A DNA stretch of 64,000 nt. Source: Perlucidibaca sp. Lineage in GTDB: Bacteria > Pseudomonadota > Gammaproteobacteria > Pseudomonadales > Moraxellaceae. A program made the translations under genes and the position numbers. Location of the stretch: NCBI GenBank assembly GCA_023265995.1, contig JAHFSA010000002.1, positions 186,001 to 250,000 of the forward strand, given 5' to 3'. This document shows positions 56,521 to 64,000 of the stretch, one piece after another. Each line of letters opens with the position of its first letter. Position 1 is the stretch's first letter. The notes beneath the pieces are model-generated. The model ran no database searches. It was not told where the DNA came from and was given only the letters and a program-made list of their open reading frames with translations.

Positions 56521-57159
56521 ATGGACACGCTGCACCGGCTGCGCGCCTATCTGGTGATCAGCGATGACACCACCTTCCGCCAGCACCTGCGCCAGATCCT
56601 GGCGGAAAGCCTGAATGATGCCTGCCTGCTCGCCGATGACGACCTGGCAGCCGCCCTGCCCCTGGCCATGCAGCTGCAACCCGACCTGACCCTGATCGAC
56701 GCCAGCGGTGCCCGTGCGCATGAGCTGCTGCATGCTCTCGGCAGCATCAGGGCAGAGACCCGTCATTTGCTGTTCGCGCCGGTCTGGAACGAGACCGCCA
56801 TGGTAGACACGCTGGTTGCCGGCGGTCACGGCTGTCTGCCGCGTAATGCGCCGGCGCTGACCTGCCTGGCAGCCGTGCGGGCCGTCACGACGGGTGATCT
56901 GTGGGTACCACGCAACATCATCACCGGCGCCATGGCCCGCATGCGCCGACAGTCACCGAGCGCCGCCACACCCGATGCCCTGACCCGCCGCGAACGCGAT
57001 GTCGCGGCGGCAGCCAGCCAGGGCCTGGACAACAAGCAGATAGCCCATGCGCTGGGCATGAGCCCGGCCACGGTGAAAACCCATCTGCATCATGTCTTTG
57101 CCAAGCTCGGCACCAACCGCCGCGGGCTGATCATGCAGGGAGTCAGGCGCCCGGGTTGA
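56521..57159 (+). CDS. LuxR/NarL-type response regulator with atypical receiver
   Basis: A 212-residue protein with an N-terminal receiver-like domain (D15/D16, phosphoacceptor-equivalent D60 in LTLIDASGA) and a C-terminal LuxR helix-turn-helix (LTRRERDVAAAASQGLDNKQIAHALGMSPATVKTHLHHV, by parts at ~147-185). The lysine expected after strand 5 is replaced by Arg (GCLPRNAPA), so phosphorylation may be altered. GGGAGG lies before the ATG at 56521. No kinase gene is adjacent. Convergent with the Bcr/CflA gene, which ends at the next base. Confidence 0.85.
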   Translation: MDTLHRLRAYLVISDDTTFRQHLRQILAESLNDACLLADDDLAAALPLAMQLQPDLTLIDASGARAHELLHALGSIRAETRHLLFAPVWNETAMVDTLVAGGHGCLPRNAPALTCLAAVRAVTTGDLWVPRNIITGAMARMRRQSPSAATPDALTRRERDVAAAASQGLDNKQIAHALGMSPATVKTHLHHVFAKLGTNRRGLIMQGVRRPG

Positions 57160-58374
57160 TCAGACTTCCTTGAGAAAGCGGCTGCGCAGGCAGGCCAGAC
57201 AGCCGCAGACCGCCATCACCGTGCACAGCGTGCGCGCGTCCGTGCCTTGCAGCGAGCTCACCACACCGGCAGCGATGGCACCGGACAGGCTGCCTATGGT
57301 GCCGTACAGCGCCGAGGCCGTGCCGGCATGCGCCTTGTAGGGCTCCATGGCGAGGATGGTGGCATTGGGCAGCACGAAGCCCAGGCAGCCGGTGTAGAGA
57401 AACAGCGCCGGCAGCAATCCCCACATGCCGCCGACACCGGACCAGGCTGTGGCCGCCAGTGCCAGTGCCGCCACGGTCTGGACCATTAGGCTGCGCTGCA
57501 GCAGCGGTAACGGCCGGTAGCGACGCACCATGCGGCCATTGAGCTGCGAGGCCAGGATCAGCCAGAAGGCATTGGCACCGAAGATCCAGCCGAAATGCTC
57601 GGCCGGCACCTTGAAGTGGGTAATGAAGACAAAGGGCGAGGCTGCGATGAAGGCATAAAGCCCGGCCATGCTGATGCTGCTGGTGAGCGCGAAGCCGCGA
57701 AAGCGATGCTGCATGATGAGATCGCCATAGGCCGCCAGCGCGCGCGTCGGTATCAGCGGGCGGCGCTGCGCGGGGTGAAGGGTTTCCGGCAGATGACGAT
57801 GCAGCGCGGACAGCACCAGCACGCCATAGAGCACCAGCACCAGAAAGATCGAACGCCAGCCGAAGGCATGCAGCAACTGGCCTCCGATCAGCGGCGCCAC
57901 CATCGGTGCCACACCCATGACCAGCATCATGGCGGCATACATGCGTGCCGCCTCGGCGGTCTCGAAGCTGTCACGCACCACGGCGCGTGCGATCACCACA
58001 CCGGCACAGGCACCAAAGGCCTGCAGGAAACGCAGCGCGATGAGCGCCTCGACCGAGGTGGCCAGGGCGCAACCCAGCGAGGCCAGGATGAACAGACCGA
58101 GGCTGGCGTAGAGCGGCGGCTTGCGGCCGTAACGATCGGACAGCGGCCCGTAGAAGAGCTGGCCGAAGGCAAAGGCCGCGAAGAACGATGCCAGCGTGAG
58201 CTGCATGTGCGCGGCATCGGTCGCCAGTTCATGCTGCAGGGTCGGCAAGGCCGGCAGATACATGTCGATGGACATGGGCGCGAACGCGGTCAGGCTGCCG
58301 AGCAGGAAAACCAGCAGCGGGGTGCGCTGCACCACGGGATGCAGCAATTCCTGGCGCGGACCTTGTGCGCTCAT
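57160..58374 (-). CDS. Bcr/CflA-family multidrug efflux transporter (MFS)
   Basis: A 404-residue 12-helix major facilitator of the Bcr/CflA drug:proton antiporter group. The first helix ends SIDMYLPALPTLQHEL, the family signature. The GPLSDRYGRKP loop between helices 2 and 3 is the MFS motif A. Conserved ARAVVRDSF lies in helix 4. It overlaps the rmuC stop by 1 base (TGATG), so translation is coupled to rmuC. Substrate unknown. Confidence 0.92.
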   Translation of the reverse strand: MSAQGPRQELLHPVVQRTPLLVFLLGSLTAFAPMSIDMYLPALPTLQHELATDAAHMQLTLASFFAAFAFGQLFYGPLSDRYGRKPPLYASLGLFILASLGCALATSVEALIALRFLQAFGACAGVVIARAVVRDSFETAEAARMYAAMMLVMGVAPMVAPLIGGQLLHAFGWRSIFLVLVLYGVLVLSALHRHLPETLHPAQRRPLIPTRALAAYGDLIMQHRFRGFALTSSISMAGLYAFIAASPFVFITHFKVPAEHFGWIFGANAFWLILASQLNGRMVRRYRPLPLLQRSLMVQTVAALALAATAWSGVGGMWGLLPALFLYTGCLGFVLPNATILAMEPYKAHAGTASALYGTIGSLSGAIAAGVVSSLQGTDARTLCTVMAVCGCLACLRSRFLKEV

Positions 58375-59759
58375 CAGGCGTTCCGGGACTGGGGTTCGGA
58401 TGCCTCGTCGAAGGCGCGATCGAGCTGGTTGTCGCTCAGCTGCTTGCTCGGCTTGACGCCGAGATCACGCAGCATTTCGGCCTGGCGCACCAGGCTGCCG
58501 CGACCGCTGACCAGCTTCTTGTGCGTGTCGTCATAGGCTTTCTGAGCCTGCTGCAGACGGTTGCCGACCAGCTCCACACCCTCGACGAAACCGACGAACT
58601 TGTCGTACAGCTCGGCGCCGCGCCGGGCGATGTCCTGGGCATTGCGCGTCTGCTGCTCCTGACGCCAGAGATGCGCCACCGTGCGCACCACGAACAGCAG
58701 CGTGCTCGGGCTGACCAGCAGCACGTTGCGTTTCCAGGCATCCTGCCAGAGTTCGGCATCGTGGCTGGTGGCGAGCATGAAGGCCGGCTCGACCGGAATG
58801 AACATGAGCACGAAATCCAGCGACTTGAGGCCGTAGAGATCCTGGTAGTTCTTCTCGGACAGGCCCTTGATGTGCGCGCGCACCGAATCGAGATGACGCT
58901 TCACGGCGGCATCGCGGATGCTGTCATCCTCGCCGTTGACGTAATCGAGATAGGCGTTGAGCGACATCTTGGCGTCGATGACGAGGTGCTTGCCTTCCGG
59001 CAGATGGATGACCACGTCCGGCTGGGCACGCGTGCCGTCATCACGGGTATGGCTTTCCTGCACCTCGTATTCCTGGCCCTTGCGCAGACCGGACGACTCC
59101 AGCACACGCTCGAGCACGAGCTCGCCCCAATTGCCCTGGGCCTTGTTCTGGCTGGTCAGGGCGCGGGTGAGATCGCTGGCGCGCTGGTTCAGCTGCTGAT
59201 TCAGGCCCATGAGCTGGCGCACCTGCTCGGCCAGCGCCGAACGATCCTTGCTCTCGCTGACATAGACCGTTTCGACCTTGCCCTGGAACTCGAGCAGACG
59301 TGTCTTCAGCGGTTCCAGCAACTGGCCCAGCGCGGACTGGTTCTGCTCGCTGAAACGCTTAGATTTCTCTTCCAGTATCTCGTTGGCCAGAGCCTGGAAC
59401 TGATGTGTCAGCTGCGCCTTGGCCTCGCTCAGCAAGGTCAGCTTCTCGGCGCCCTGCTGGCGCTCCGAGAGCAGTTCGCTGTCAACCTTGGCCAGCCGCT
59501 CGCGCGCCTGGGCGAGGCTGTCGCGCAGGCCGCGCAATTCGATCTCGCCATCCTGGGAGGACTGCTGCCAGCGCGCGGACTCGTCGCCGAGGCCGCGCAG
59601 ACGCTCCTGCAGACGCACCAGTTCGGACTGGGACTCGGCACGGATGCGGACATCCGCCGTGGCCAGCTCGGTCTCGGCCCGGCGCAAACGCGCATAGAGG
59701 GCGACTGCCGGCAGCAAGGCTCCGATGGCGAGGCCTGCGAACAGGGCAAGATAATCCAT
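58374..59759 (-). CDS. rmuC: DNA recombination protein RmuC
   Basis: A 461-residue protein with an N-terminal membrane helix (LALFAGLAIGALLPAVAL), a long coiled coil (about 30-190), and the RmuC nuclease-like domain with GNWGELVLERVLE, PDVVIHLPEGKHLVIDAK and FVLMFIPVEPAF. RmuC limits inverted-repeat-driven rearrangements. The ATG at 59759 gives the typical start; an upstream frame adds 22 unrelated residues. It is the first gene in an operon with the Bcr/CflA transporter. Confidence 0.95.
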   Translation of the reverse strand: MDYLALFAGLAIGALLPAVALYARLRRAETELATADVRIRAESQSELVRLQERLRGLGDESARWQQSSQDGEIELRGLRDSLAQARERLAKVDSELLSERQQGAEKLTLLSEAKAQLTHQFQALANEILEEKSKRFSEQNQSALGQLLEPLKTRLLEFQGKVETVYVSESKDRSALAEQVRQLMGLNQQLNQRASDLTRALTSQNKAQGNWGELVLERVLESSGLRKGQEYEVQESHTRDDGTRAQPDVVIHLPEGKHLVIDAKMSLNAYLDYVNGEDDSIRDAAVKRHLDSVRAHIKGLSEKNYQDLYGLKSLDFVLMFIPVEPAFMLATSHDAELWQDAWKRNVLLVSPSTLLFVVRTVAHLWRQEQQTRNAQDIARRGAELYDKFVGFVEGVELVGNRLQQAQKAYDDTHKKLVSGRGSLVRQAEMLRDLGVKPSKQLSDNQLDRAFDEASEPQSRNA

Positions 59760-59868
59760 GCAACACCTATGATCGTTATGCAGTACAACAGCAGGGAATG
59801 GCCGCGAAGATAGCATGTCGGCCAAGGCAAAATCCGGTCGAGGCCGGACATCGGAGAGCAGGTCTTAC

Positions 59869-60291
59869 ATGGCAAGACATGTCGGCAGCACGCTGCTGCG
59901 TCTGGGCGGCTATTTCTGGGCGTCGCCAATCTCGCTGCCGGCACTGCTGCCGGCCTGGCTGGCTGCCCGCAGCGGTGGCTTCTGGCAGGTGCGTGACGGC
60001 GTGCTGGAAGCCGCTGGCGGCTGGACCGGCCTGCTGCTGCAAAAGCTGCTGCCCGGATTTCCGATCGCCGCCATCACGCTGGGGCATGTGGTGCTGGCCA
60101 GCTGCCCGGAAATGCTCGAGCGCACGCGTCGCCACGAGCGCGTGCATGTGGCGCAGTACGGGCGCTGGGGTCCGCTCTTCCCGTTCGCCTACGCACTGGC
60201 CAGCCTACTGGCCTGGGCACAGGGTCGCCCGCCCTATCGCGGCAACTGCTTCGAGGTCGAGGCCTATCGCGTCGATGACCCGGGCTGCTGA
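59869..60291 (+). CDS. small HExxH-containing membrane-associated protein
   Basis: A 140-residue protein with two hydrophobic N-terminal/mid segments and, near residue 90, RRHERVHVAQYGRWG, which fits the HExxH zinc-protease core (similar to DUF4157-type HELAHVVQQ). A glutamate in CFEVEAYRVDD about 35 residues later could be the third ligand, as in gluzincins. The function is unknown and catalysis is not proven. An ATG at 59815 would add 18 Arg/Ser-rich residues. It is divergent from rmuC and convergent with the HerA-like gene. A hairpin (60280-60297) overlaps its stop. Confidence 0.6.
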   Translation: MARHVGSTLLRLGGYFWASPISLPALLPAWLAARSGGFWQVRDGVLEAAGGWTGLLLQKLLPGFPIAAITLGHVVLASCPEMLERTRRHERVHVAQYGRWGPLFPFAYALASLLAWAQGRPPYRGNCFEVEAYRVDDPGC

Positions 60292-60321
60292 GCCCGGATC
60301 ATCCGGCCTCCCGAGACGGAC

Positions 60322-61821
60322 TCAGCGCCGCGTCAGTGAGCCCAGCAGACCACGCAGCAGTTCGCGCCCGATCTTGCGACCAACCTCGGAACTGGCAGCA
60401 CGGGCCGCGCTCTTGGCAGCCGTTTCCCAGATGCTGTCGGGCTCGTGCGCCGGCTTCTTCGCCGCCGCCTTGGCCTCCTGCGTCGCGACCTTCTCGGCTG
60501 CCTTCTGCTCGACTGCCGCAGCGGCTGCCGTGGCGGCCTCCTGAGCCTTGGCCTGCAGCTTCTCGTAAGCCGACTCGCGATCGAGCACGGTGTCGTAACG
60601 ACCCTTGAACGGCGAGCGACTCATCACCGTCTGGCGCTCATCGGGCGTGATGGCACCCATGCGCGAACGCGGCGGACGGATCTTGGCGCGCTCCACCGGA
60701 GAAGGCACACCGCCCTCGCCCAGCGTCGACACCAGCGCCTCGCCGACACCGAGTTCGAGGATGGCGGTGGCGACATCCAGACCCGGCTTGGCACGGAAGG
60801 TTTCGGCGGCAGCGGCGACGGCCTTCTGGTCGCGCGGCGTGAAGGCGCGCAGGGCATGCTGCACGCGGTTGCCGAGCTGACCAAGAATGGTGTCCGGCAC
60901 GTCCAGCGGGTTCTGGGTGATGAAGTAGACGCCGACACCCTTGGAGCGGATCAGACGCACCACCTGCTCGACCTTGTCGATCAGGGCCTTGGGCGCGTCG
61001 TTGAACAGCAGATGGGCTTCGTCGAAGAAGAACACCAGCTTGGGCAGATCGGCATCGCCACGCTCCGGCAGGTTCTCGAACAGCTCGGAGAGCAGCCAGA
61101 GCAGGAAGGTCGCGTACAGGCGCGGCTGCTGGTAGAGCTTGTCGGCAGCCAGCACGTTGATGACGCCACGGCCATCGAGCGTGGTCTGCATGAAGTCCTC
61201 CAGCTTCAGCGCAGGCTCGCCGAAGAAGGCTTCGGCACCCTGCTGCTCCAGCGTCAGCAGCGAACGCTGGATGACGCCGATGCTCTGCTTGCTGAGCGTG
61301 CCGTAGTCGCTGCCGAAAGCAGCCGGGTTGTCGGCGGCGAAGCTCAGCAGCGCGCGCAGGTCCTTGAGGTCGAGCAGCAGCAAGCCGTTGTCGTCGGCGT
61401 ACTTGAACATCAGGTTGAGCACGCCTTCCTGAGTGTCGTTGAGGTCCAGCATGCGGGTCAGCAGCAGCGGACCAAGATCGGAGATGGTCGCGCGCACCGG
61501 GTGGCCCTGGGTGCCGAAGACATCCCAGAACACCACGGGATAGGCCTGGGTACGGAAATCGCTCATGCCGGTCTTGGCGGCACGCTCGGCGAGCTTGGGA
61601 TTGGCAGCATCACCAGCCTGCGAGAGACCGGCGGCGTCGCCCTTGATATCGGCCAGGAACACCGGCACGCCGAGATCGGCGAAGCCCTCGGCAAGAATCT
61701 GCAGGGTGATGGTCTTGCCGGTACCGGTGGCGCCGGCCACCAGGCCGTGGCGGTTGGCGTAGCGGCCTTCGAGAAAACAGGCGACATCGCCCTGACCGAT
61801 CAGAACCTGGTTGGTGCTCAT
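60322..61821 (-). CDS. HerA-like/DUF853 ATPase
   Basis: A 499-residue P-loop ATPase of the HerA/DUF853 group (E. coli YjgR-like). Walker A is [10 protein letters not shown] near residue 30, the Walker B-like segment is [14 protein letters not shown], and the C-terminal arginine-finger region is [18 protein letters not shown]. The C-terminal 90 residues form an Ala/Lys-rich coiled coil. GGGAG precedes the ATG at 61821. Proteins of this family are proposed to process DNA ends with a nuclease partner, but none is adjacent. Divergent from aqpZ. Confidence 0.9.
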   Translation of the reverse strand: MSTNQVLIGQGDVACFLEGRYANRHGLVAGATGTGKTITLQILAEGFADLGVPVFLADIKGDAAGLSQAGDAANPKLAERAAKTGMSDFRTQAYPVVFWDVFGTQGHPVRATISDLGPLLLTRMLDLNDTQEGVLNLMFKYADDNGLLLLDLKDLRALLSFAADNPAAFGSDYGTLSKQSIGVIQRSLLTLEQQGAEAFFGEPALKLEDFMQTTLDGRGVINVLAADKLYQQPRLYATFLLWLLSELFENLPERGDADLPKLVFFFDEAHLLFNDAPKALIDKVEQVVRLIRSKGVGVYFITQNPLDVPDTILGQLGNRVQHALRAFTPRDQKAVAAAAETFRAKPGLDVATAILELGVGEALVSTLGEGGVPSPVERAKIRPPRSRMGAITPDERQTVMSRSPFKGRYDTVLDRESAYEKLQAKAQEAATAAAAAVEQKAAEKVATQEAKAAAKKPAHEPDSIWETAAKSAARAASSEVGRKIGRELLRGLLGSLTRR

Positions 61822-62006
61822 GGAGGCTCCCTTCAAACATGCGGATGGATGGCAACGGCGCATTGCCGCGACACTGGACAGCCCCCGATTTAGCGGCAGT
61901 CGGCCCCGACTTGTCAAAAGAGATCCGAGGCTGGACAAAGCATGGACAAGATACTATTCATGCAAGCGGAAAATGACATTCCTCGACATGACATGGAGAA
62001 CCGGGC

Positions 62007-62699
62007 ATGCCCCTGAGCAATCGCGTCTTCGCCGAATTCCTTGGCACCTTCTGGCTGGTATTCGGCGGCTGCGGCAGCGCTGTGCTGGCAGCGGCCTTTC
62101 CCGATGTCGGTATCGGCCTGGCCGGTGTGTCGCTGGCCTTCGGTCTCACCGTGCTGACCATGGCCTACGCCATCGGCCACATTTCCGGCTGCCATCTCAA
62201 CCCGGCGGTTTCGGTCGGACTCTATGTCGGCGGACGCTTCAGCGGCCGTGACCTGCTGCCCTACATCGTCGCCCAGGTGCTCGGTGCCATTGCCGCCGCG
62301 GCACTGCTGCACGTGATCGCCAGCGGCCAGGCCGGCTTCGTGTCGACCACGCTGGCCGCCAACGGCTATGGCGAGCACTCGCCCGGCCACTTCAGCGCCA
62401 ATGCCGGTCTGATCATGGAAGTGGTCATGACCTTCATGTTCCTCATGATCATCCTCGGTGCCACCGACAAGCGCGCGCCGGCCGGCTTCGCGCCCATCGC
62501 CATCGGCCTCGGTCTGACCCTGATCCATCTCATCAGCATTCCGGTCACCAACACCTCGGTGAATCCGGCGCGCAGCACCGGTCCGGCACTGCTGGTCGGC
62601 GGCTGGGCACTGCAGCAGCTCTGGCTGTTCTGGATTGCTCCCATCGTCGGCGCCATCCTCGCCGGCGTCAGCTATCGTTGCCTGTCGCGCGAAGACTGA
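62007..62699 (+). CDS. aqpZ: aquaporin Z
   Basis: A 230-residue six-helix water channel of the inner membrane. Both NPA motifs are present (HLNPAVSVG and [11 protein letters not shown]). The pore-lining residues expected for a water-selective channel are Phe in helix 2 (AFGLTVL), His in helix 5 (LIHLIS), Thr and Arg ([11 protein letters not shown]), so glycerol is unlikely. GGAG lies before the ATG. It is monocistronic and followed after 80 bp by the tus operon. Confidence 0.96.
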   Translation: MPLSNRVFAEFLGTFWLVFGGCGSAVLAAAFPDVGIGLAGVSLAFGLTVLTMAYAIGHISGCHLNPAVSVGLYVGGRFSGRDLLPYIVAQVLGAIAAAALLHVIASGQAGFVSTTLAANGYGEHSPGHFSANAGLIMEVVMTFMFLMIILGATDKRAPAGFAPIAIGLGLTLIHLISIPVTNTSVNPARSTGPALLVGGWALQQLWLFWIAPIVGAILAGVSYRCLSRED

Positions 62700-62780
62700 G
62701 AGCCCGGGAAAGCGGAAGCCTAAACGTCACGACTGGGATATCCTAAGGGCCTGCATAGTTACCAGGCCCTTGGGTTGTCC

Positions 62781-63170
62781 ATGCGCTTCGCCCTCTTCGT
62801 CACCGCTGCCCCCGATCAGGAAGCTGCCTTCCAGGCCTGGCGTTTTGCCGAGACGGCACTGGCCGAAGGTCATGAAGTTCTGCGCGTGTTCTTTGCCGGT
62901 GCCGCCGTGGCTCATGGCAACGGACTCAACACCCCCGCCCGCGATGAAACCGGTCTGACCCGACGCTGGCAGGAGCTGCAGCAACGCCATGGTCTCGATC
63001 TGGTGATCTGTGTCGCCGCCGCGCTCAGGCGTGGTGTGCTCGATGCCGACAATGCCCGCAGCTGGGAACAGCCGCACGCCAACCTCGCCAGCGGCTTCGT
63101 CATCAGCGGCCTCGGCCAGCTCGCCGAGGCGCAGCTGCAGACCGATCGCCTCGTCACGTTCCCGGGCTGA
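62781..63170 (+). CDS. tusD: sulfurtransferase complex subunit TusD
   Basis: A 129-residue DsrE-fold protein of the TusBCD complex that relays sulfur from TusA to TusE for 2-thiolation of tRNA wobble uridine. The catalytic Cys77 lies in LVICVAAALRRG, matching E. coli TusD. An in-frame TTG at 62775 is an alternative start two codons upstream; the ATG at 62781 is used. It is the first gene of a tightly packed operon, 3 bases before tusC. Confidence 0.95.
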   Translation: MRFALFVTAAPDQEAAFQAWRFAETALAEGHEVLRVFFAGAAVAHGNGLNTPARDETGLTRRWQELQQRHGLDLVICVAAALRRGVLDADNARSWEQPHANLASGFVISGLGQLAEAQLQTDRLVTFPG

Positions 63171-63173
63171 CCC

Positions 63174-63527
63174 ATGCGCCTGCTCTACATCGCCGCTCAC
63201 GCCCCCTACGTCAACGACAGCGCCCAGGAGCTGCTCGACACCCTGCTGGTCGCCGCCAGCTTCGGCGCCGAAGTCGCCGTGCTGTTCCAGGATGACGGCA
63301 TCTGGCAGCTCCTGCCCGGACAGGATGGCAGTGTTCTTGGCCGCCGTAGCCTGGGCGCCCAGCTTGATGCCCTGCCGCTGTTCGAGGTCGACAGGCTCTA
63401 TGTCGATGGCCGCTCGATGAGCGAGCGCGGCCTCAGCGAGACCGATCTGCTGCTGCCGGTCACGACCCTCGACGGTCCCGGCCTCGCCGCTCTGCTGGCC
63501 AGCCATGACCAGGTGATCCGCCTGTGA
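63174..63527 (+). CDS. tusC: sulfurtransferase complex subunit TusC
   Basis: A 117-residue DsrF-type subunit of TusBCD. It has the family pattern YIAAHAPYVNDSAQELLDTLL and AVLFQDDGIWQLLPGQ. TusC lacks a catalytic cysteine in the family, and none is seen here in the expected place. It overlaps tusB by 4 bases, so stoichiometric production by coupling is likely. Confidence 0.95.
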   Translation: MRLLYIAAHAPYVNDSAQELLDTLLVAASFGAEVAVLFQDDGIWQLLPGQDGSVLGRRSLGAQLDALPLFEVDRLYVDGRSMSERGLSETDLLLPVTTLDGPGLAALLASHDQVIRL

Positions 63528-63796
63528 CTACCCTGCACATTCTCTACGGCAGCGAGCTGCCCGCCTCGCTGCTGCGCCTCTGGTCCGACGGCGATGCCCT
63601 GCTGCTCGCCGGCGCCAGCGTCACCCTGGCCCTGCGCCCCGGTCTCGCGCTGCCCCGGCCCTGCCACGCCCTGACCGATGCCGTGCACGCACGTGGTCTG
63701 GCGGAGCGCTGGCCGAGCGGGGACATCACGCTGATCGACAGCGCCGGCTGGGTCGCGCTGGTCGCCCGCCACGACAAGAGCCTGAGCTGGTCATGA
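63524..63796 (+). CDS. tusB: sulfurtransferase complex subunit TusB
   Basis: A 90-residue DsrH-type protein completing TusBCD. The start (TLHILYGSELP) and DALLLAGASVTL strand match the family. It overlaps the following tusE by 4 bases (ATGA). It is the shortest subunit, in normal length range. Confidence 0.93.
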   Translation: MTTLHILYGSELPASLLRLWSDGDALLLAGASVTLALRPGLALPRPCHALTDAVHARGLAERWPSGDITLIDSAGWVALVARHDKSLSWS

Positions 63797-64000
63797 CCGG
63801 CAGTACAGGTGTGTTCTGGGACATGTCGCGGCTGGATCGTGCACGCTTCGATCCGGCCCTGTTCGATCACGAGGGTTTCCTGCGCGACCCGACACAATGG
63901 CATGACGAGCTGGCCGACGAGATCGCGCGCTGCCTGGGTCTGACCCTGGCTCCCGCGCATCGCCGCGTGCTCGCCGCCTGCCGCGACTTCCACGCCCGCT
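63793..64000 (+). CDS. tusE: TusE/DsrC-family sulfur carrier, partial
   Basis: The first 69 codons, truncated by the window edge; the C-terminal arm with the sulfur-accepting cysteine is not visible. The N-terminal part has FDHEGFLRDPTQWHDELADEIAR, matching the TusE core. TusE hands sulfur to MnmA. It overlaps tusB by 4 bases. Confidence 0.88.
   Translation, partial: MTGSTGVFWDMSRLDRARFDPALFDHEGFLRDPTQWHDELADEIARCLGLTLAPAHRRVLAACRDFHAR

Overview
The window reads as chromosomal DNA of a free-living gammaproteobacterium with a GC content of roughly 60-63% over most of its length. The evidence is the complete start of a TusDCB-TusE sulfur relay operon, NagZ, Prc/Tsp, RmuC, thiol peroxidase, AqpZ, Mfd and a TonB-dependent receptor. 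The genus cannot be fixed from this sequence. There are no insertion sequences, phage genes or CRISPR arrays. The two RNA genes are tRNA-Lys(TTT) and tRNA-Ser(TGA).

Region 1 (1-3953) holds the N-terminal part of a PreP-type M16 metalloprotease, a DUF3336/patatin lipase and tRNA-Lys. Region 2 (4119-15789) appears to be one functional block. A plus-strand operon (single-domain response regulator, YaiO-type outer-membrane barrel, HEAT-repeat membrane protein, processive family 2 glycosyltransferase) converges on a minus-strand set of signalling genes: a CHASE histidine kinase, a lone receiver, a giant CHASE/4xPAS hybrid kinase with its own receiver and Hpt, and a free Hpt. This looks like a phosphorelay controlling an uncharacterised surface polysaccharide. 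Region 3 (15848-21651) has a TonB-dependent receptor divergent from mfd, with a perfect palindrome between them.

Region 4 (about 21.7-28.6 kb) is visibly lower in GC. It encodes lipid-linked sugar machinery: two GtrB/ArnC-like glycosyltransferases, a GtrA flippase-like protein, two polytopic GT-C-like proteins and a methyltransferase. It is probably an acquired glycan-modification island.

Region 5 (28.6-44.8 kb) is a large Tad (tight adherence, type IVb Flp pilus) locus. One long minus-strand operon carries cpaB-cpaC-tadZ-tadA-tadB-tadC-tadD-DUF3613. It is followed by a second cpaB-cpaC-tadD-DUF3613 module and tadG. Four Flp pilin genes, three of them almost identical in mature sequence, lie divergently upstream. 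Two tadE genes face the operon's end. The outer-membrane half is therefore doubled around a single cytoplasmic motor, and a strong intrinsic terminator splits the tail of the operon. No prepilin peptidase gene is present. Two further tadE-tadG cassettes occur at 49.5-52.9 kb, separated by tRNA-Ser on the opposite strand.

Region 6 (44.8-64 kb) is mostly housekeeping: a C-terminally short NagZ, Prc, a phospholipase D/cardiolipin synthase-like enzyme, a HIT protein, Tpx, a second patatin-like protein, a LuxR-type regulator, a Bcr/CflA exporter, RmuC, a small HExxH protein, a HerA-like ATPase, AqpZ and tusDCB(E).
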